NCBI RefSeq assembly: GCF_016907385.1
Contig: NZ_JAFBBU010000001.1
Coordinates: 434,001-498,000, forward strand
Source: Subtercola frigoramans
GTDB lineage: Bacteria > Actinomycetota > Actinomycetes > Actinomycetales > Microbacteriaceae
Reading direction: 5' to 3'
Length of the DNA stretch: 64,000 nucleotides
Position 1 is the first letter of the stretch. Every line of letters starts with the position of its first letter. Shown piece after piece: positions 31,659 through 40,616 of this stretch. Made by a program: the position numbers and the translations under genes. The notes below the pieces were generated by a model, which was not told the DNA's origin, did no database searches, and was given only the letters and a program-made list of their open reading frames with translations.

Positions 31659-32229
31659 ATTCGCGCAGACGGAGTTCGTGCAGACCCCGTCGCAGACCGT
31701 GGGCCCGTTCTACGGATTCGCCCTTCCCTACGAGGGTGGCCCCGAACTCGTCAATACGGCTCACCCGGCAGCTATCCGGCTGCACGGCCGCGTCATCGAC
31801 GGTGCCGGCGTCGGCCTGCAGGACGCCCTCGTCGAGATCTGGCAGCCCGATGAGAACGGCCAGATCAGCCGCGAACTCGGTGCCCATGAGCCCGACGGCT
31901 ACACCTTCACCGGGTTCGGCCGTGCCGCGACGACGCGCGCGGGTGACTTCACCTTCACCACTGTTAAGCCGGGTTCCGTCGGGGGTGGGGCACCGTACGT
32001 CTTGATCACGGTCTTCGCCCGTGGGCTGCTGCACCATCTCTTCACCCGCGCCTATTTCGTCGATGTCTCGGCTCTCGAGGCACTCGCCGAGACCGACGCC
32101 GTGGTGAAGAGCGTGCCGGCCGACCGCCGCTCGACCCTGGTGGCCGTGGCAGACGGCCCCACGTCGTACCGCTTCGATGTGCGGCTGCAGGGTGAGGGCG
32201 AAACGGTCTTCCTGGACTTCGATGCCTGA
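31642..32229 (+). CDS. pcaG: Protocatechuate 3,4-dioxygenase alpha subunit
   Basis: A subunit of 192-195 residues: TPSQTVGPFYGFALPY, IRLHGRVIDGAGVGLQDALV and EIWQPDENGQI are characteristic, and the C-terminal half (ITVFARGLLHHLFTRAYFVD) lacks the iron-ligand set, as expected for the alpha chain. The start lies inside pcaH; ATG codons at 31642, 31645 and 31651 are all possible, with GGAG at 31635 best spaced for the first two. The stop overlaps pcaB by 8 nt. It contributes to substrate binding in the PcaGH heteromer. Confidence 0.95.
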   Translation: MMTMSEFAQTEFVQTPSQTVGPFYGFALPYEGGPELVNTAHPAAIRLHGRVIDGAGVGLQDALVEIWQPDENGQISRELGAHEPDGYTFTGFGRAATTRAGDFTFTTVKPGSVGGGAPYVLITVFARGLLHHLFTRAYFVDVSALEALAETDAVVKSVPADRRSTLVAVADGPTSYRFDVRLQGEGETVFLDFDA

Positions 32230-33625
32230 GCTGCTCGACCCTCTGGGTGCCGACGGCATCGCAGAATCGCTCCTCGGTGACGGGGCCTGGCTTCAGGCGA
32301 TGGTCGCCGCCGAGGTTGCGCTCAGCCGGGCACTGGTCACCGCAGGCCTCGCACCCGCATGGATGCTCGGGGTCGCCGACTCCCTGGCCGACACCTCGGC
32401 CCTCGATCTCGCCACCCTTGCCGTGGCAGGCCGCTCGGGCGGCAACCCCGTCATCCCGCTGGTCGCGGCCCTCGCGACCCGTGCAGAGACGCTCCACGCC
32501 GGCGCCTCCGACCATGTGCACGTCGGGGCCACCAGCCAGGACATCATCGACACCGCCACCATGATCGTCGCTGCCACCACGCTCGAGGCCACGCTCGAGT
32601 CGCTCGAGTCGCTTGCGGGTTCGCTCGCTGCACTCGCCGAAACGCATCGGGCCACACCCCAGGCCGGCCGCACCCTCGGCCAGCACGCCTCGCCCACCAC
32701 GTTCGGTTTCGTCGTCGCCGGTTGGCTCGACGCGGTGTGCACGGTCATCCTGAGCGTGATGGATGCCCGGCAGAGGCTACCCGCCTCGCTCGGGGGTGCC
32801 GTCGGTACCCTGGCTGTGCTCACCGACGCGGCCGCGACACGTCAGCCCGGGCATCCGGAATCGACGAGTGTCGAACGAGTGCTCTCGGCGTACGCTGCAG
32901 AACTCGGGCTCGTCGCGCCGGTCATCAGCTGGCACAGCGACCGGTTGCCGGTCGTCGAACTCGGTTCGATTCTGGCAGCGGCCACCGGCGTCGTCGCCAG
33001 CATCGCGATGAACGTCGCCGAGTTGTCGCGCACCGAGATCGGTGAACTGTCTGAAGGTCTGGCCGAAGGCGAGGGTGGCTCGTCTGCCATGCCGCACAAA
33101 CGCAACCCCGTCAGCTCTGTGCTGGTCGTCTCGGCCGGAAAGCAGGCGCCGGGGCTGTTGTCGACCCTCTACGGGAGTCTGCTCGCTGAAGACCAGCGCG
33201 CCATCGGTGGCTGGCACGCCGAATGGCAGACCCTTCGCGCCCTCGAACGGCTTGCGCTCACGAGCACGCAGGCGGCGGCTGGGCTGGTGGCGAACCTGCG
33301 CGTCGACGCCCGCCGGATGCGCGAGAACCTCGCGCTGACGCACGGGCTGCTGTACTCCGAACGGGCCTCTGCCACACTGGCCGGGATGCTCGGCAAGACG
33401 GAGGCGTTCGCCCTTGTGAAGGCGGCATCCGCGCTTGTCTCTCCCGTTTCGCCGCTCAGCACGGTTCTTGATGAACAGCTGGCCGCTGCCGGCCACAGTG
33501 ACGACGTACGGACTGCTCTCGCTCGTGTTTTCGACCCTGACGCCCCCATCGGCCAGACCGGCGCGGCGATCGACGCGGTGCTCACGCGATACCGTGGGAT
33601 TGCCCGAAAGAAGGAGTCCCTGTGA
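32222..33625 (+). CDS. pcaB: 3-carboxy-cis,cis-muconate cycloisomerase
   Basis: A 467-residue member of the fumarase/argininosuccinate lyase superfamily. The signature GEGGSSAMPHKRNPVSS lies near residue 280, and HVHVGATSQDIIDTA near 97 and TLGQHASPTTFGF near 155 are the other two conserved regions. It converts the PcaGH product to 4-carboxymuconolactone. The ATG at 32222 lies within the end of pcaG, and the stop overlaps the pcaL start (GTGA), so the block is tightly coupled. The C-terminal domain is complete. Confidence 0.95.
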   Translation: MPELLDPLGADGIAESLLGDGAWLQAMVAAEVALSRALVTAGLAPAWMLGVADSLADTSALDLATLAVAGRSGGNPVIPLVAALATRAETLHAGASDHVHVGATSQDIIDTATMIVAATTLEATLESLESLAGSLAALAETHRATPQAGRTLGQHASPTTFGFVVAGWLDAVCTVILSVMDARQRLPASLGGAVGTLAVLTDAAATRQPGHPESTSVERVLSAYAAELGLVAPVISWHSDRLPVVELGSILAAATGVVASIAMNVAELSRTEIGELSEGLAEGEGGSSAMPHKRNPVSSVLVVSAGKQAPGLLSTLYGSLLAEDQRAIGGWHAEWQTLRALERLALTSTQAAAGLVANLRVDARRMRENLALTHGLLYSERASATLAGMLGKTEAFALVKAASALVSPVSPLSTVLDEQLAAAGHSDDVRTALARVFDPDAPIGQTGAAIDAVLTRYRGIARKKESL

Positions 33626-34818
33626 CCGTTCCCCAGCTGCGCTGCACCGTCCAGCCCGTCTCGAGTGGGGCGCCGAACGCCGAACTGCTTGTGCTCGGCC
33701 CGTCCCTGGGTACGACGACCTCGCTCTGGCAGCCGCTGTTGGCCGAGTTGAGCGCGAACTTCCGTGTTCTCCGCTTCGACCTGCCCGGCCACGGGGCGAG
33801 CCCGCGCACCCGCGAGCCCTTCACGATGGCCGAGCTCGCCGAAGGCGTTCTCGCCCTGGTCGACGCGGTCGGAGGCGGGGCGTTCCACTACGCCGGCGTG
33901 TCGATGGGTGGTGCAATCGGCCTGCAACTTGCGGTCGACCACGCCGATCGACTTCGAAGCCTCGCTGTGATCTGCTCCGGGCCGAAGATCGGTACCGCCG
34001 ACGGCTGGGATGCCCGCGCCTCCCAGGTCCGGGCCAGTGGCACTGCGTCGCTGGTCGCCTCGAGCGCCGAACGCTGGTTCGCTCCCGGTTCGCTCGAACG
34101 AAGCCCGTCATTCACTGCCCGCGCCCTCACCGAGCTGCTCGACGTCGACGACGAGTCGTACGCCCTCTGCTGCGGAGCGCTCGCCCTGTTCGATGTGCGC
34201 GACCGTCTTGTGGGTATCACCACACCCGCACTCTGCATCGCCGGTGCCGCCGACGCCGTCACTACTCCCGAGATGCTCGGGCAGCTGGCCGAGGCGATCC
34301 ATGCCCCTCTCGTCATCATCGACGACGCCGGCCACCTGCCCACGCTCGAACGCCCCGCGGTTGTCAGAACGGCGCTGCTCGGGCTCGTGGAACACGTGCG
34401 TCCCTGGCTGCCCCGCGGTGCCACGGCGGCCGAGACCTATGATTCGGGAATGATCGTGAGGCGCGAGGTGCTGGGCGACGCCCACGTCGACGCGGCGAAC
34501 GCGAAGATCACGCCAGAGACGGCCGACTTCCAGGACTTCATCACCCGGTACGCCTGGGGGGAGATCTGGTCACGCCCGGGCCTCGACCGCCGCACGCGCA
34601 GTTTTCTGACGCTCGCCTGCCTTGCGACAGGGGGGCACGAGGCAGAGCTGCGGATGCACGTGCGAGCCGCCCTGACGAATGGACTCAGCCGCGCGGAGAT
34701 CTCCGAGGCCCTGATGCACACCGCCGTCTACGCCGGGGTGCCGGCTGCAAACTCGGCGTTGGCCGCGGCCCGTGAGGTCTTCGCCGCCCTCGACGAACCG
34801 GCCGGGGCCGGCGGCTGA
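33622..34818 (+). CDS. pcaL: 3-oxoadipate enol-lactonase / 4-carboxymuconolactone decarboxylase fusion
   Basis: A 398-residue two-domain enzyme. Residues 1 to about 265 are an alpha/beta hydrolase (PcaD part) with nucleophile elbow GVSMGGA and catalytic histidine in DDAGHLPTLERP. Residues about 275-392 are the carboxymuconolactone decarboxylase part (PcaC): GMIVRREVLGDAHVDAANAK, TRSFLTLACLATGGHEAELR and HVRAALTNGLSRAEISEALM. Fusion of PcaD and PcaC as PcaL is known in Rhodococcus and Streptomyces. It carries out two successive steps to 3-oxoadipate. The GTG start overlaps the pcaB stop. PcaI, PcaJ and PcaF, which finish the pathway, are not in the window. Confidence 0.95.
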   Translation: MTVPQLRCTVQPVSSGAPNAELLVLGPSLGTTTSLWQPLLAELSANFRVLRFDLPGHGASPRTREPFTMAELAEGVLALVDAVGGGAFHYAGVSMGGAIGLQLAVDHADRLRSLAVICSGPKIGTADGWDARASQVRASGTASLVASSAERWFAPGSLERSPSFTARALTELLDVDDESYALCCGALALFDVRDRLVGITTPALCIAGAADAVTTPEMLGQLAEAIHAPLVIIDDAGHLPTLERPAVVRTALLGLVEHVRPWLPRGATAAETYDSGMIVRREVLGDAHVDAANAKITPETADFQDFITRYAWGEIWSRPGLDRRTRSFLTLACLATGGHEAELRMHVRAALTNGLSRAEISEALMHTAVYAGVPAANSALAAAREVFAALDEPAGAGG

Positions 34819-34877
34819 TCGTCGGCATTGCGCAGACGGTGCCCCCGGGCATCCGGACCTGACGTTCGATCAGTGGA

Positions 34878-35924
34878 TCAGACGGCCGAGGGGATGACCA
34901 GCACCTTGCACGAGTCCCCAGACAACAGTTCGAGCGCGTGGTCGAATTCTTCGAGCGTCACCCTGTGCGTGATGAAGGCGTCGAGGTCGAGGCGGCCTTC
35001 TGCCACCAGGGCGACGAGCAGGTCCCAGGTCGACCAGAGTCGTCTGCCGAACGAGCCGACCATGGTGATGCCCCGGCGGTTCAGGTACTCACCCATGTCG
35101 AGCTCGACGGGTGCGTTACCGAAACCGACGGAGACGTAGGTGCCGGCCTTGCGCAGGGCGTTGATCGCCGTGCCGAAGCCGGAGGGGTGACCGGAGGCCT
35201 CGAACGCGACATCGAAACCGCCGCGGTTGCCTGAGAGATCGAGGATCGCCTGGCTGGCGTTCTCGCTGGGTTCGAGTGCCACGGCGCCCCGGCTCTCGGC
35301 GAAGGCCCGGCGCCAGGGGTTCGGTTCGACAACAACGACCTTCGCGGCCCCGCCGAGCTTGGCCAGCTCGGCGATGAAGAGCCCGACGGGCCCCGCGCCG
35401 GTGATGACGACGCGTTTGCCGAGCATCGGCTCACCGGTCGACTGCAGTGCATGCATGGCGACTCCGGCCGGCTCGAGGAGCGCTGCTGCCTCGAGGGGGA
35501 ATCCCTGGGGGAGCTTGTAGGCCGCACTCGCCGAAACCGTGCAGAACTCGGCGAAGAGCCCGTCGACATGAAGGCCGAGCAACTGCATCCGGTCACAGAT
35601 GTGCGCGTTGCCGATCGAGCACTGGTAGCAGTCGAAGCAGGCGATGTGGGAGTCGAGCGCAACGTCGTCACCCGGCTTGAACGAGGTCACCCCTTCTCCG
35701 ACTTCGACGACAGTGCCGGATCCCTCATGGCCCATGGTGACCGGGAGCTTCAGGTTGAAGGCCTGGGCAGCGGGCGTGTATCTCGCGATTCCGAGGTCTG
35801 TGCCGCACACCGAGGCTGCGGCGACAGCGATCTTGATCTGACCGGGCAGAGGATGAGCGGATTCGGGCAGGTTCTTCACGAAGGTGACGCCCGGGGTGGG
35901 AGTCTCTTTTCTGATGGCTTTCAT
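34878..35924 (-). CDS. Zinc-dependent MDR dehydrogenase
   Basis: A 348-residue medium-chain dehydrogenase. Catalytic zinc residues: the cysteine of SVCGTDLGI, the HE pair of TMGHEGSGTV and a glutamate in LLEPAGVAMHA; the structural-zinc loop is CFDCYQCSIGNAHIC with four cysteines. Rossmann motif VITGAGPVGLFIAELAKLGG follows near residue 170. It resembles threonine or sorbitol dehydrogenase-like enzymes. It is downstream of an SDR gene on the same strand (75-nt gap) and both are divergent from the LysR regulator, so it probably serves the catabolic cluster as a secondary alcohol dehydrogenase. Confidence 0.9.
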   Translation of the reverse strand: MKAIRKETPTPGVTFVKNLPESAHPLPGQIKIAVAAASVCGTDLGIARYTPAAQAFNLKLPVTMGHEGSGTVVEVGEGVTSFKPGDDVALDSHIACFDCYQCSIGNAHICDRMQLLGLHVDGLFAEFCTVSASAAYKLPQGFPLEAAALLEPAGVAMHALQSTGEPMLGKRVVITGAGPVGLFIAELAKLGGAAKVVVVEPNPWRRAFAESRGAVALEPSENASQAILDLSGNRGGFDVAFEASGHPSGFGTAINALRKAGTYVSVGFGNAPVELDMGEYLNRRGITMVGSFGRRLWSTWDLLVALVAEGRLDLDAFITHRVTLEEFDHALELLSGDSCKVLVIPSAV

Positions 35925-35999
35925 GACGTCATTCTCTGTGTGGGGGATGGTGGATCGAGTAGAGCGAGCGCGACGCGGAACGCGCGTAGCGTTCGAATC

Positions 36000-36710
36000 T
36001 CAGATGGGGTTCACGCCGACCGTGAGGCCACCGCAGACGTAGAGCACCTGGCCGGTGACGAATCCGGCCCGGTCGTCGAGAAAGAACCCTGCGGCGTGAG
36101 CGATGTCTTCAGGTTCTCCGAGCCGGCCGACGGGCACCGATTCGATGATCTTCTTCGTGCGGGGCGAATCGGCGGGGTTGGCCTTCATGAAGAGGTCGGT
36201 GGCAATAGGTCCGGGGCCGATCGCATTCACCGTGATTCCTCGCTGGCCCAGTTCCAGGGCCCAGACCCGGGTCAGGCCGATCAGTCCGGCCTTGGCGGCC
36301 GCGTACGCTGTGCGCAACTCTTTTCCGAGCGCTGCCCGTGACGACATGTTGACGATGCGGCCGAACCCGGCCTCGGTCATGCCGGGCAGAACCGCCTGGG
36401 CGCACTGCACCGCGCATCGCAGATTGAGTGAGAACGAGGCATCGAGGTCAGCGAGGGACTGCTCCTCCAGCGGTGCCGGGAAGACGGCTCCGACGTTGTT
36501 GACCAGCCGGGTGATCGGGCCGCCCGACAGGGCATCCTCCAACGCGGTCGCTGTGCTCCCGGGGTCAGAAAGGTCGGCCACAATCGAGCGGCCCACGTCT
36601 GAGGCCGAGCGGTCGATCACGACCACCTCCCAGCCCATGCTCTGCCCGTGGAGGGCGATTGCGCGCCCGATTCCCGATGCGCCGCCGGTAACCAATAGAC
36701 GATCCGCCAT
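36000..36710 (-). CDS. SDR family oxidoreductase
   Basis: A 236-residue short-chain dehydrogenase. LLVTGGASGIGRAIALHGQS carries the TGxxxGIG cofactor motif, NNVGAV replaces the usual NNAG, and the catalytic set is the serine of NMSSRAA with YAAAKAG (YxxxK). C-terminal IAHAAGFFLDDRAGFVTGQV is typical. A GGAG sequence precedes the ATG. It lies immediately divergent from the LysR gene, with a 20-bp tandem repeat just upstream of its start (36734-36773). It probably oxidises or reduces a hydroxyl or keto intermediate of the cluster. Confidence 0.9.
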   Translation of the reverse strand: MADRLLVTGGASGIGRAIALHGQSMGWEVVVIDRSASDVGRSIVADLSDPGSTATALEDALSGGPITRLVNNVGAVFPAPLEEQSLADLDASFSLNLRCAVQCAQAVLPGMTEAGFGRIVNMSSRAALGKELRTAYAAAKAGLIGLTRVWALELGQRGITVNAIGPGPIATDLFMKANPADSPRTKKIIESVPVGRLGEPEDIAHAAGFFLDDRAGFVTGQVLYVCGGLTVGVNPI

Positions 36711-36733
36711 GGATCAACTCCGTTTCTTCTGCC

Positions 36734-36773
36734 GTAGTGAAGCACCATCGCTTGTAGTGAAGCATCATCGCTT
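36734..36773. repeat. Two tandem 20-bp repeats upstream of the SDR gene
   Basis: GTAGTGAAGCACCATCGCTT (36734-36753) is followed directly by the same sequence with one change (C to T; 36754-36773). Each unit has AAGC-N6-GCTT symmetry. The pair starts 24 nt upstream of the SDR start and may be a regulator-binding array, perhaps for the LysR protein. Confidence 0.6.
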
Positions 36774-36925
36774 GGCAGAGAGTCAGTCGCCTCGCTGGTG
36801 ATCGCGGGGCTGCGAGTGCAAGGACATCACGACTTTCTTGCCCTGTCCATTACCAATCATGCAGTCATTGATAGCACCAGGGGCATAATTGGGCACAGCC
36901 AGGCCGCGCGAAAAGGAGATCGATC

Positions 36926-37870
36926 ATGGAACTGCGAGACATCGAAGCGTTCGTCGCTGTTGCCGAAGAACTGCACTTCGGGCGCGCTGCGGCTCGATTG
37001 CGCATCTCGCAACCGCCGCTCAGCAACCGGATCCGACAGCTCGAAGCGGATCTCAAAGTCCAATTGTTCGTGCGCAACACCCGCAATGTGACGCTGACAG
37101 ACGCCGGTGCGCGGCTGCTCATCCCCGCGCTCAAAGTGCTGAACCAGCTGAACCTGACCCGGGCGGCGGCCGAGTCGATCAGAACGGGCGAGGAGGGTCG
37201 CGTGCGGCTCGGCTTCGCCGGTGCCTCGAGCCAGCGGTCGCTCCCGCTCCTGAGCCGTGCGGTCCGCCTCGCTCACCCGGGCATCGAACTCGAGCTCCAG
37301 TCGCAGACCTACGTGTACACGGCGATCGAGAAGCTGGTCGCAGGTTCCCTCGATCTGGCCTTCTCGCGCCTCCCCTCCAACCACCCCCAACTCGAATCGC
37401 GGGTGATCGAAGTCGAGGAGATCATCTGCGCCGTACCCGACAGTCACCCGCTGGCCCAGCAGGGAGAGGTACGTCTGTCTGACCTCCGGAACGAAGACTT
37501 CGTCAGCCTTCCCGAAGACCAGGGGTCCATCCTGCAGGCGACTATGTTCGCCCTCTGCGTCACGGCAGGCTTCCGGCCCCGGCTCACGCAGATCGCTCCG
37601 GACTCCGCCACTGTGCTCGCACTTGTCGCCGCCGGCGTCGGCGTGACGATCACCCTGAGCTCCGTGACGCCGGCGCAGAACGTCGGCGTCGCCTACCTGC
37701 CGATCATCGACGCGGAACCCAACCACATGTTCGCCACGCTCGCCTGGAGGAAGGATGACCAGTCTCCTGCCCTTCGAAAGGTGCTCGCTATCTCGGAGCA
37801 GGCTCTGCCCACGCCTGATCTTTCCGAATTCAAGAACAATCCTTTCATGATTGGTATTGGACTCGAATAG
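36926..37870 (+). CDS. LysR family transcriptional regulator
   Basis: A 314-residue LysR regulator: N-terminal winged HTH (MELRDIEAFVAVAEELHFGR, then RLRISQPPLSNRIRQLEADL), linker helix, and a periplasmic-binding-protein-like effector domain from about residue 90 (RVRLGFAGASSQRSLPLLSR). This is close to CatR/BenM-type proteins that answer aromatic acids or muconates. A strong AAAGGAG precedes the ATG. It stands between the divergent SDR/dehydrogenase pair and the MFS/cycloisomerase operon, so it probably activates both. The 215-bp gap contains the tandem repeats and an AT-rich imperfect palindrome (AATCATG-N4-CATTGAT) near 36856. Confidence 0.92.
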   Translation: MELRDIEAFVAVAEELHFGRAAARLRISQPPLSNRIRQLEADLKVQLFVRNTRNVTLTDAGARLLIPALKVLNQLNLTRAAAESIRTGEEGRVRLGFAGASSQRSLPLLSRAVRLAHPGIELELQSQTYVYTAIEKLVAGSLDLAFSRLPSNHPQLESRVIEVEEIICAVPDSHPLAQQGEVRLSDLRNEDFVSLPEDQGSILQATMFALCVTAGFRPRLTQIAPDSATVLALVAAGVGVTITLSSVTPAQNVGVAYLPIIDAEPNHMFATLAWRKDDQSPALRKVLAISEQALPTPDLSEFKNNPFMIGIGLE

Positions 37871-37946
37871 ATACCGCGATTTAGAGTCGACCATCGGGAC
37901 GAACCGCCAGGTGTCCCGCATCCCACTTCAATGGAGAGGTCACTCA

Positions 37947-39314
37947 ATGGCTCGGACAATCGAGGGCGCGCCGCCCGAAATCGAAACCCGCATCTACCGC
38001 AAGATGACCGTCAAGATCTTGCCGGTCGTCATGCTCGGCATGTTCATCTCGTACATCGACCGGGCGAACCTCGGCGTCATAGCGGCACCCCTGTCGAAGG
38101 ACCTGGGGCTCACCGCAGCGTCGTTCGGCCTTGCTGCGGGCTTCTTCTACATCGGTTACCTCCTCTGCGAGATTCCGTCGAACATGTTCCTCGCCAAGGT
38201 CGGCGCACGCATCTGGCTCGGCCGCATCATGGTCAGCTGGGGGCTCGTGACCATCGCGATGGCGTTCATGCAGAACGATGTCAGCCTGTACGTGCTGAGA
38301 TTCCTGCTCGGTGTCGCCGAAGCCGGGTACTCGCCGGGTGTGGCCCTGTTCCTGGCACTGTGGTGCCCACGTCACCTCCTGCCGAAGGCCTATTCGCTGC
38401 TGAACCTGGCCGTTCCGGTGGCACTCTGCATCGGCTCGGTCGTGACGGCATCGTTGCTGCTGCTCGACGGTGTCGGCGGAATCGCCGGCTGGCGCTGGGT
38501 CTTCATCATCGAGGGCATCCCCGCCATCGCCCTGGGTATCTACATCTTCATCAAACTGCCGTCCAAGCCGGCCAAAGCGGCCTGGCTCGACGACGAAGAA
38601 AAGGCCTACCTTGCCGCAAACGTCGTGCAGACCGAGGGTTCGGCCGGCCACGAACTGAAGCAGATCCCCGCGGCTCTTCGTCGACCGTCGGTGTGGGTCT
38701 TCGCCTTCACGTACTTCAGTATGCTCATCGGCTTCTGGTCGATCACCTACTTCCTGCCGACGATCGTCAAAGACCAGTTCAAGCTCAATGTGGTGGCGTC
38801 GGGTTTCATTGCCGCCATTCCGTGGGCGTTCTCGGCCATCGTCATGTTCGTCGTCCTGCGGAGCATCGCTCGCACCGGTGACCGGAAGTGGCACCTCACG
38901 GGTCTCATGGCTGCCGCCGCAATCGGCCTGGGAATCGGTGTGGCCTCAGGGAACCCCGTGCTCGCCCTGGTGGGCATCAGCATTGCTGCAGCAGGATTCT
39001 TCGGAGTGCTGTCGACCTTCCAGGCGGCGGTCGCCCAGGTCTACGCCGGAGCCCTGGCTGCGGTCTCGATCGCGCTGGTGAACTCGGTCGGCAACGTCAG
39101 CGGACTCGTGGGCCCCTACATCCTCGGCCTGTTCAAAGACTCGACCGGGTCCACCAACGGTGGGCTTCTCATCATGGCCGGGTTCTTCGCCATCGCAGCG
39201 ATCCTGGTCTACCTGATCATCGGATGGGCCGACCGCCAGGGCATCGACCAGGGCGGTCGACCTCGACGCGCCGCTGCGACAGACTTCCGGTCCGGCGCAG
39301 CGACCTCTGTCTGA
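37947..39314 (+). CDS. MFS transporter, anion:cation symporter (ACS) family
   Basis: A 455-residue, 12-helix major facilitator. The N-terminal ISYIDRANLGVIAAPLSKDL is the ACS (phthalate/tartrate/hexuronate permease) signature, with GFFYIGYLLCEIPSNMFLAK in helix 2 and RFLLGVAEAGYSPGVALFLA in helix 4. GGAGAGG precedes the ATG at 37947. It should import an organic anion with protons. As first gene of the MFS-cycloisomerase-VOC-cyclase-SDR run, it indicates the pathway substrate is a carboxylate, perhaps an aromatic or uronate-like acid. Confidence 0.92.
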   Translation: MARTIEGAPPEIETRIYRKMTVKILPVVMLGMFISYIDRANLGVIAAPLSKDLGLTAASFGLAAGFFYIGYLLCEIPSNMFLAKVGARIWLGRIMVSWGLVTIAMAFMQNDVSLYVLRFLLGVAEAGYSPGVALFLALWCPRHLLPKAYSLLNLAVPVALCIGSVVTASLLLLDGVGGIAGWRWVFIIEGIPAIALGIYIFIKLPSKPAKAAWLDDEEKAYLAANVVQTEGSAGHELKQIPAALRRPSVWVFAFTYFSMLIGFWSITYFLPTIVKDQFKLNVVASGFIAAIPWAFSAIVMFVVLRSIARTGDRKWHLTGLMAAAAIGLGIGVASGNPVLALVGISIAAAGFFGVLSTFQAAVAQVYAGALAAVSIALVNSVGNVSGLVGPYILGLFKDSTGSTNGGLLIMAGFFAIAAILVYLIIGWADRQGIDQGGRPRRAAATDFRSGAATSV

Positions 39315-39358
39315 TCCCACTCACAGGCACCTCCCGTAACGTCACCCAAGGAGCACAC

Positions 39359-40534
39359 ATGTCGATCACTTCCCCGTCGTTCGCCGACGAGGCCCTCGAC
39401 CCCTCGGCGCACCGACCTGCGTCGGTGGAATCGAAGATCGTGGCCGTCCGCGCGATTCCCTACGCGATTCCGTACAGCAAGCCGCTGCACTTCGCCAGCG
39501 GGTCGATCGACGTGGCCGACAATGTGCTCGTGGAGGTCGAGACCGAGGACGGCATCGTCGGCTTCGCAGAGGCCCCGCCCCGCCCCTATACCTATGGTGA
39601 GACCCAGGAGTCGATCGTCGCGGCGATCGATCGCCTGTTCGCTCCTGCAGTCGTCGGGTTGGCGCTGTCTGACCGTGAGAAGGTTCGGGTGCGCCTGGAG
39701 CGAACGGTGGGCAACCCCACGGCGAAGTCGGCGATCGACATGGCGATGTGGGATGCGATCGGGAAGACGTTCAACACGCCCGTCCACAAGCTCCTCGGCG
39801 GACATGCCGACGGTCTGCGCGTCAGTCACATGTTGGGCTTCGACCCGCCGGCATCGGTAGCGGAACAGGCCCTGGTGCTTCGCGACGAACTCGGTGTGAC
39901 CAGCTTCAAGATCAAGGTCGGTCGTCGACCGATCCGTCTCGACGTGGCCGTGTGCCAGGCCGTGAGGGATGCCCTCGGCCCTGAGGCTGAGATCTACATC
40001 GACGGCAACCGTGGCTGGTCGGCAGCAGAATCGGCGGAGGCACTCCGAATGCTCGCCGATGTCGGGCTGTCGCGTGTCGAAGAGCTCTGCCCCGCTGACG
40101 ACATCCTGTCGCGCCGCTGGCTGGTCGCCCAGTGCACCGTGCCCTTCGTGGCCGACGAGAGTGTCGCGACACCGGCGAACGTCACCCGCGAGATACTGTC
40201 GGGTGCGGCCACAGCGATCAGTATCAAGACGGCGCGCACCGGATTCTCCGACTCCCTGCGCGTCTCGCATCTCGCAGAAGGGCTGGGGGTCGAGGTCGTG
40301 ATCGGCAACCAGATCGACGGCCACATCGGCACCATCTGCTCGCTGGCCTTCGGCGCATCACAGGCGTCGACCTCACGCCACGCGGCCGAGCTGTCGAACT
40401 ACCTGGACATGGCTGATCACCTGCTCACTGAGCCCTTGCGTATCGCAGACGGTGAAATGCGTGTCCTGCCGGGCGCCGGCCTCGGAATCGAGATCGACCC
40501 CGAGAAGCTCGCCCGCTACCGAACCGACAACTGA
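39359..40534 (+). CDS. Enolase-superfamily enzyme, muconate cycloisomerase-like
   Basis: A 391-residue MR/MLE-type enzyme. An extended 25-residue lead precedes the capping domain (AIPYAIPYSKPLHFASGSID). The barrel has KIKVGR (KxK) near 180, metal ligands in YIDGNRGW, VEELC and VADES, and SIKTARTG with the second catalytic lysine near 285, the pattern of the muconate-lactonising subgroup. AAGGAG precedes the ATG. It abstracts a proton alpha to a carboxylate; possible reactions are cycloisomerisation, racemisation or dehydration. Neighbours do not include catechol dioxygenase, so muconate itself is not a safe substrate call. Confidence 0.88.
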   Translation: MSITSPSFADEALDPSAHRPASVESKIVAVRAIPYAIPYSKPLHFASGSIDVADNVLVEVETEDGIVGFAEAPPRPYTYGETQESIVAAIDRLFAPAVVGLALSDREKVRVRLERTVGNPTAKSAIDMAMWDAIGKTFNTPVHKLLGGHADGLRVSHMLGFDPPASVAEQALVLRDELGVTSFKIKVGRRPIRLDVAVCQAVRDALGPEAEIYIDGNRGWSAAESAEALRMLADVGLSRVEELCPADDILSRRWLVAQCTVPFVADESVATPANVTREILSGAATAISIKTARTGFSDSLRVSHLAEGLGVEVVIGNQIDGHIGTICSLAFGASQASTSRHAAELSNYLDMADHLLTEPLRIADGEMRVLPGAGLGIEIDPEKLARYRTDN

Positions 40535-40616
40535 ACCAGTCTGCATCCGGCTGGCACGACTCACCTCGCACAACCACCCCACAAGACCAGTTACACCCCA
40601 CAAGAAAGGACAGGCA

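Noticed and set aside
35947..35998. GC-rich GAGTAGAGCGAGCGCG...GCGTTCGAATC stretch
   Set aside because: Vaguely resembles the repeat units at 28346 and 50202 but shares too few positions to be called a copy.
36734..36773. Possible CRISPR repeat-spacer
   Set aside because: The two 20-bp units are directly adjacent with no spacers and no cas genes are nearby.
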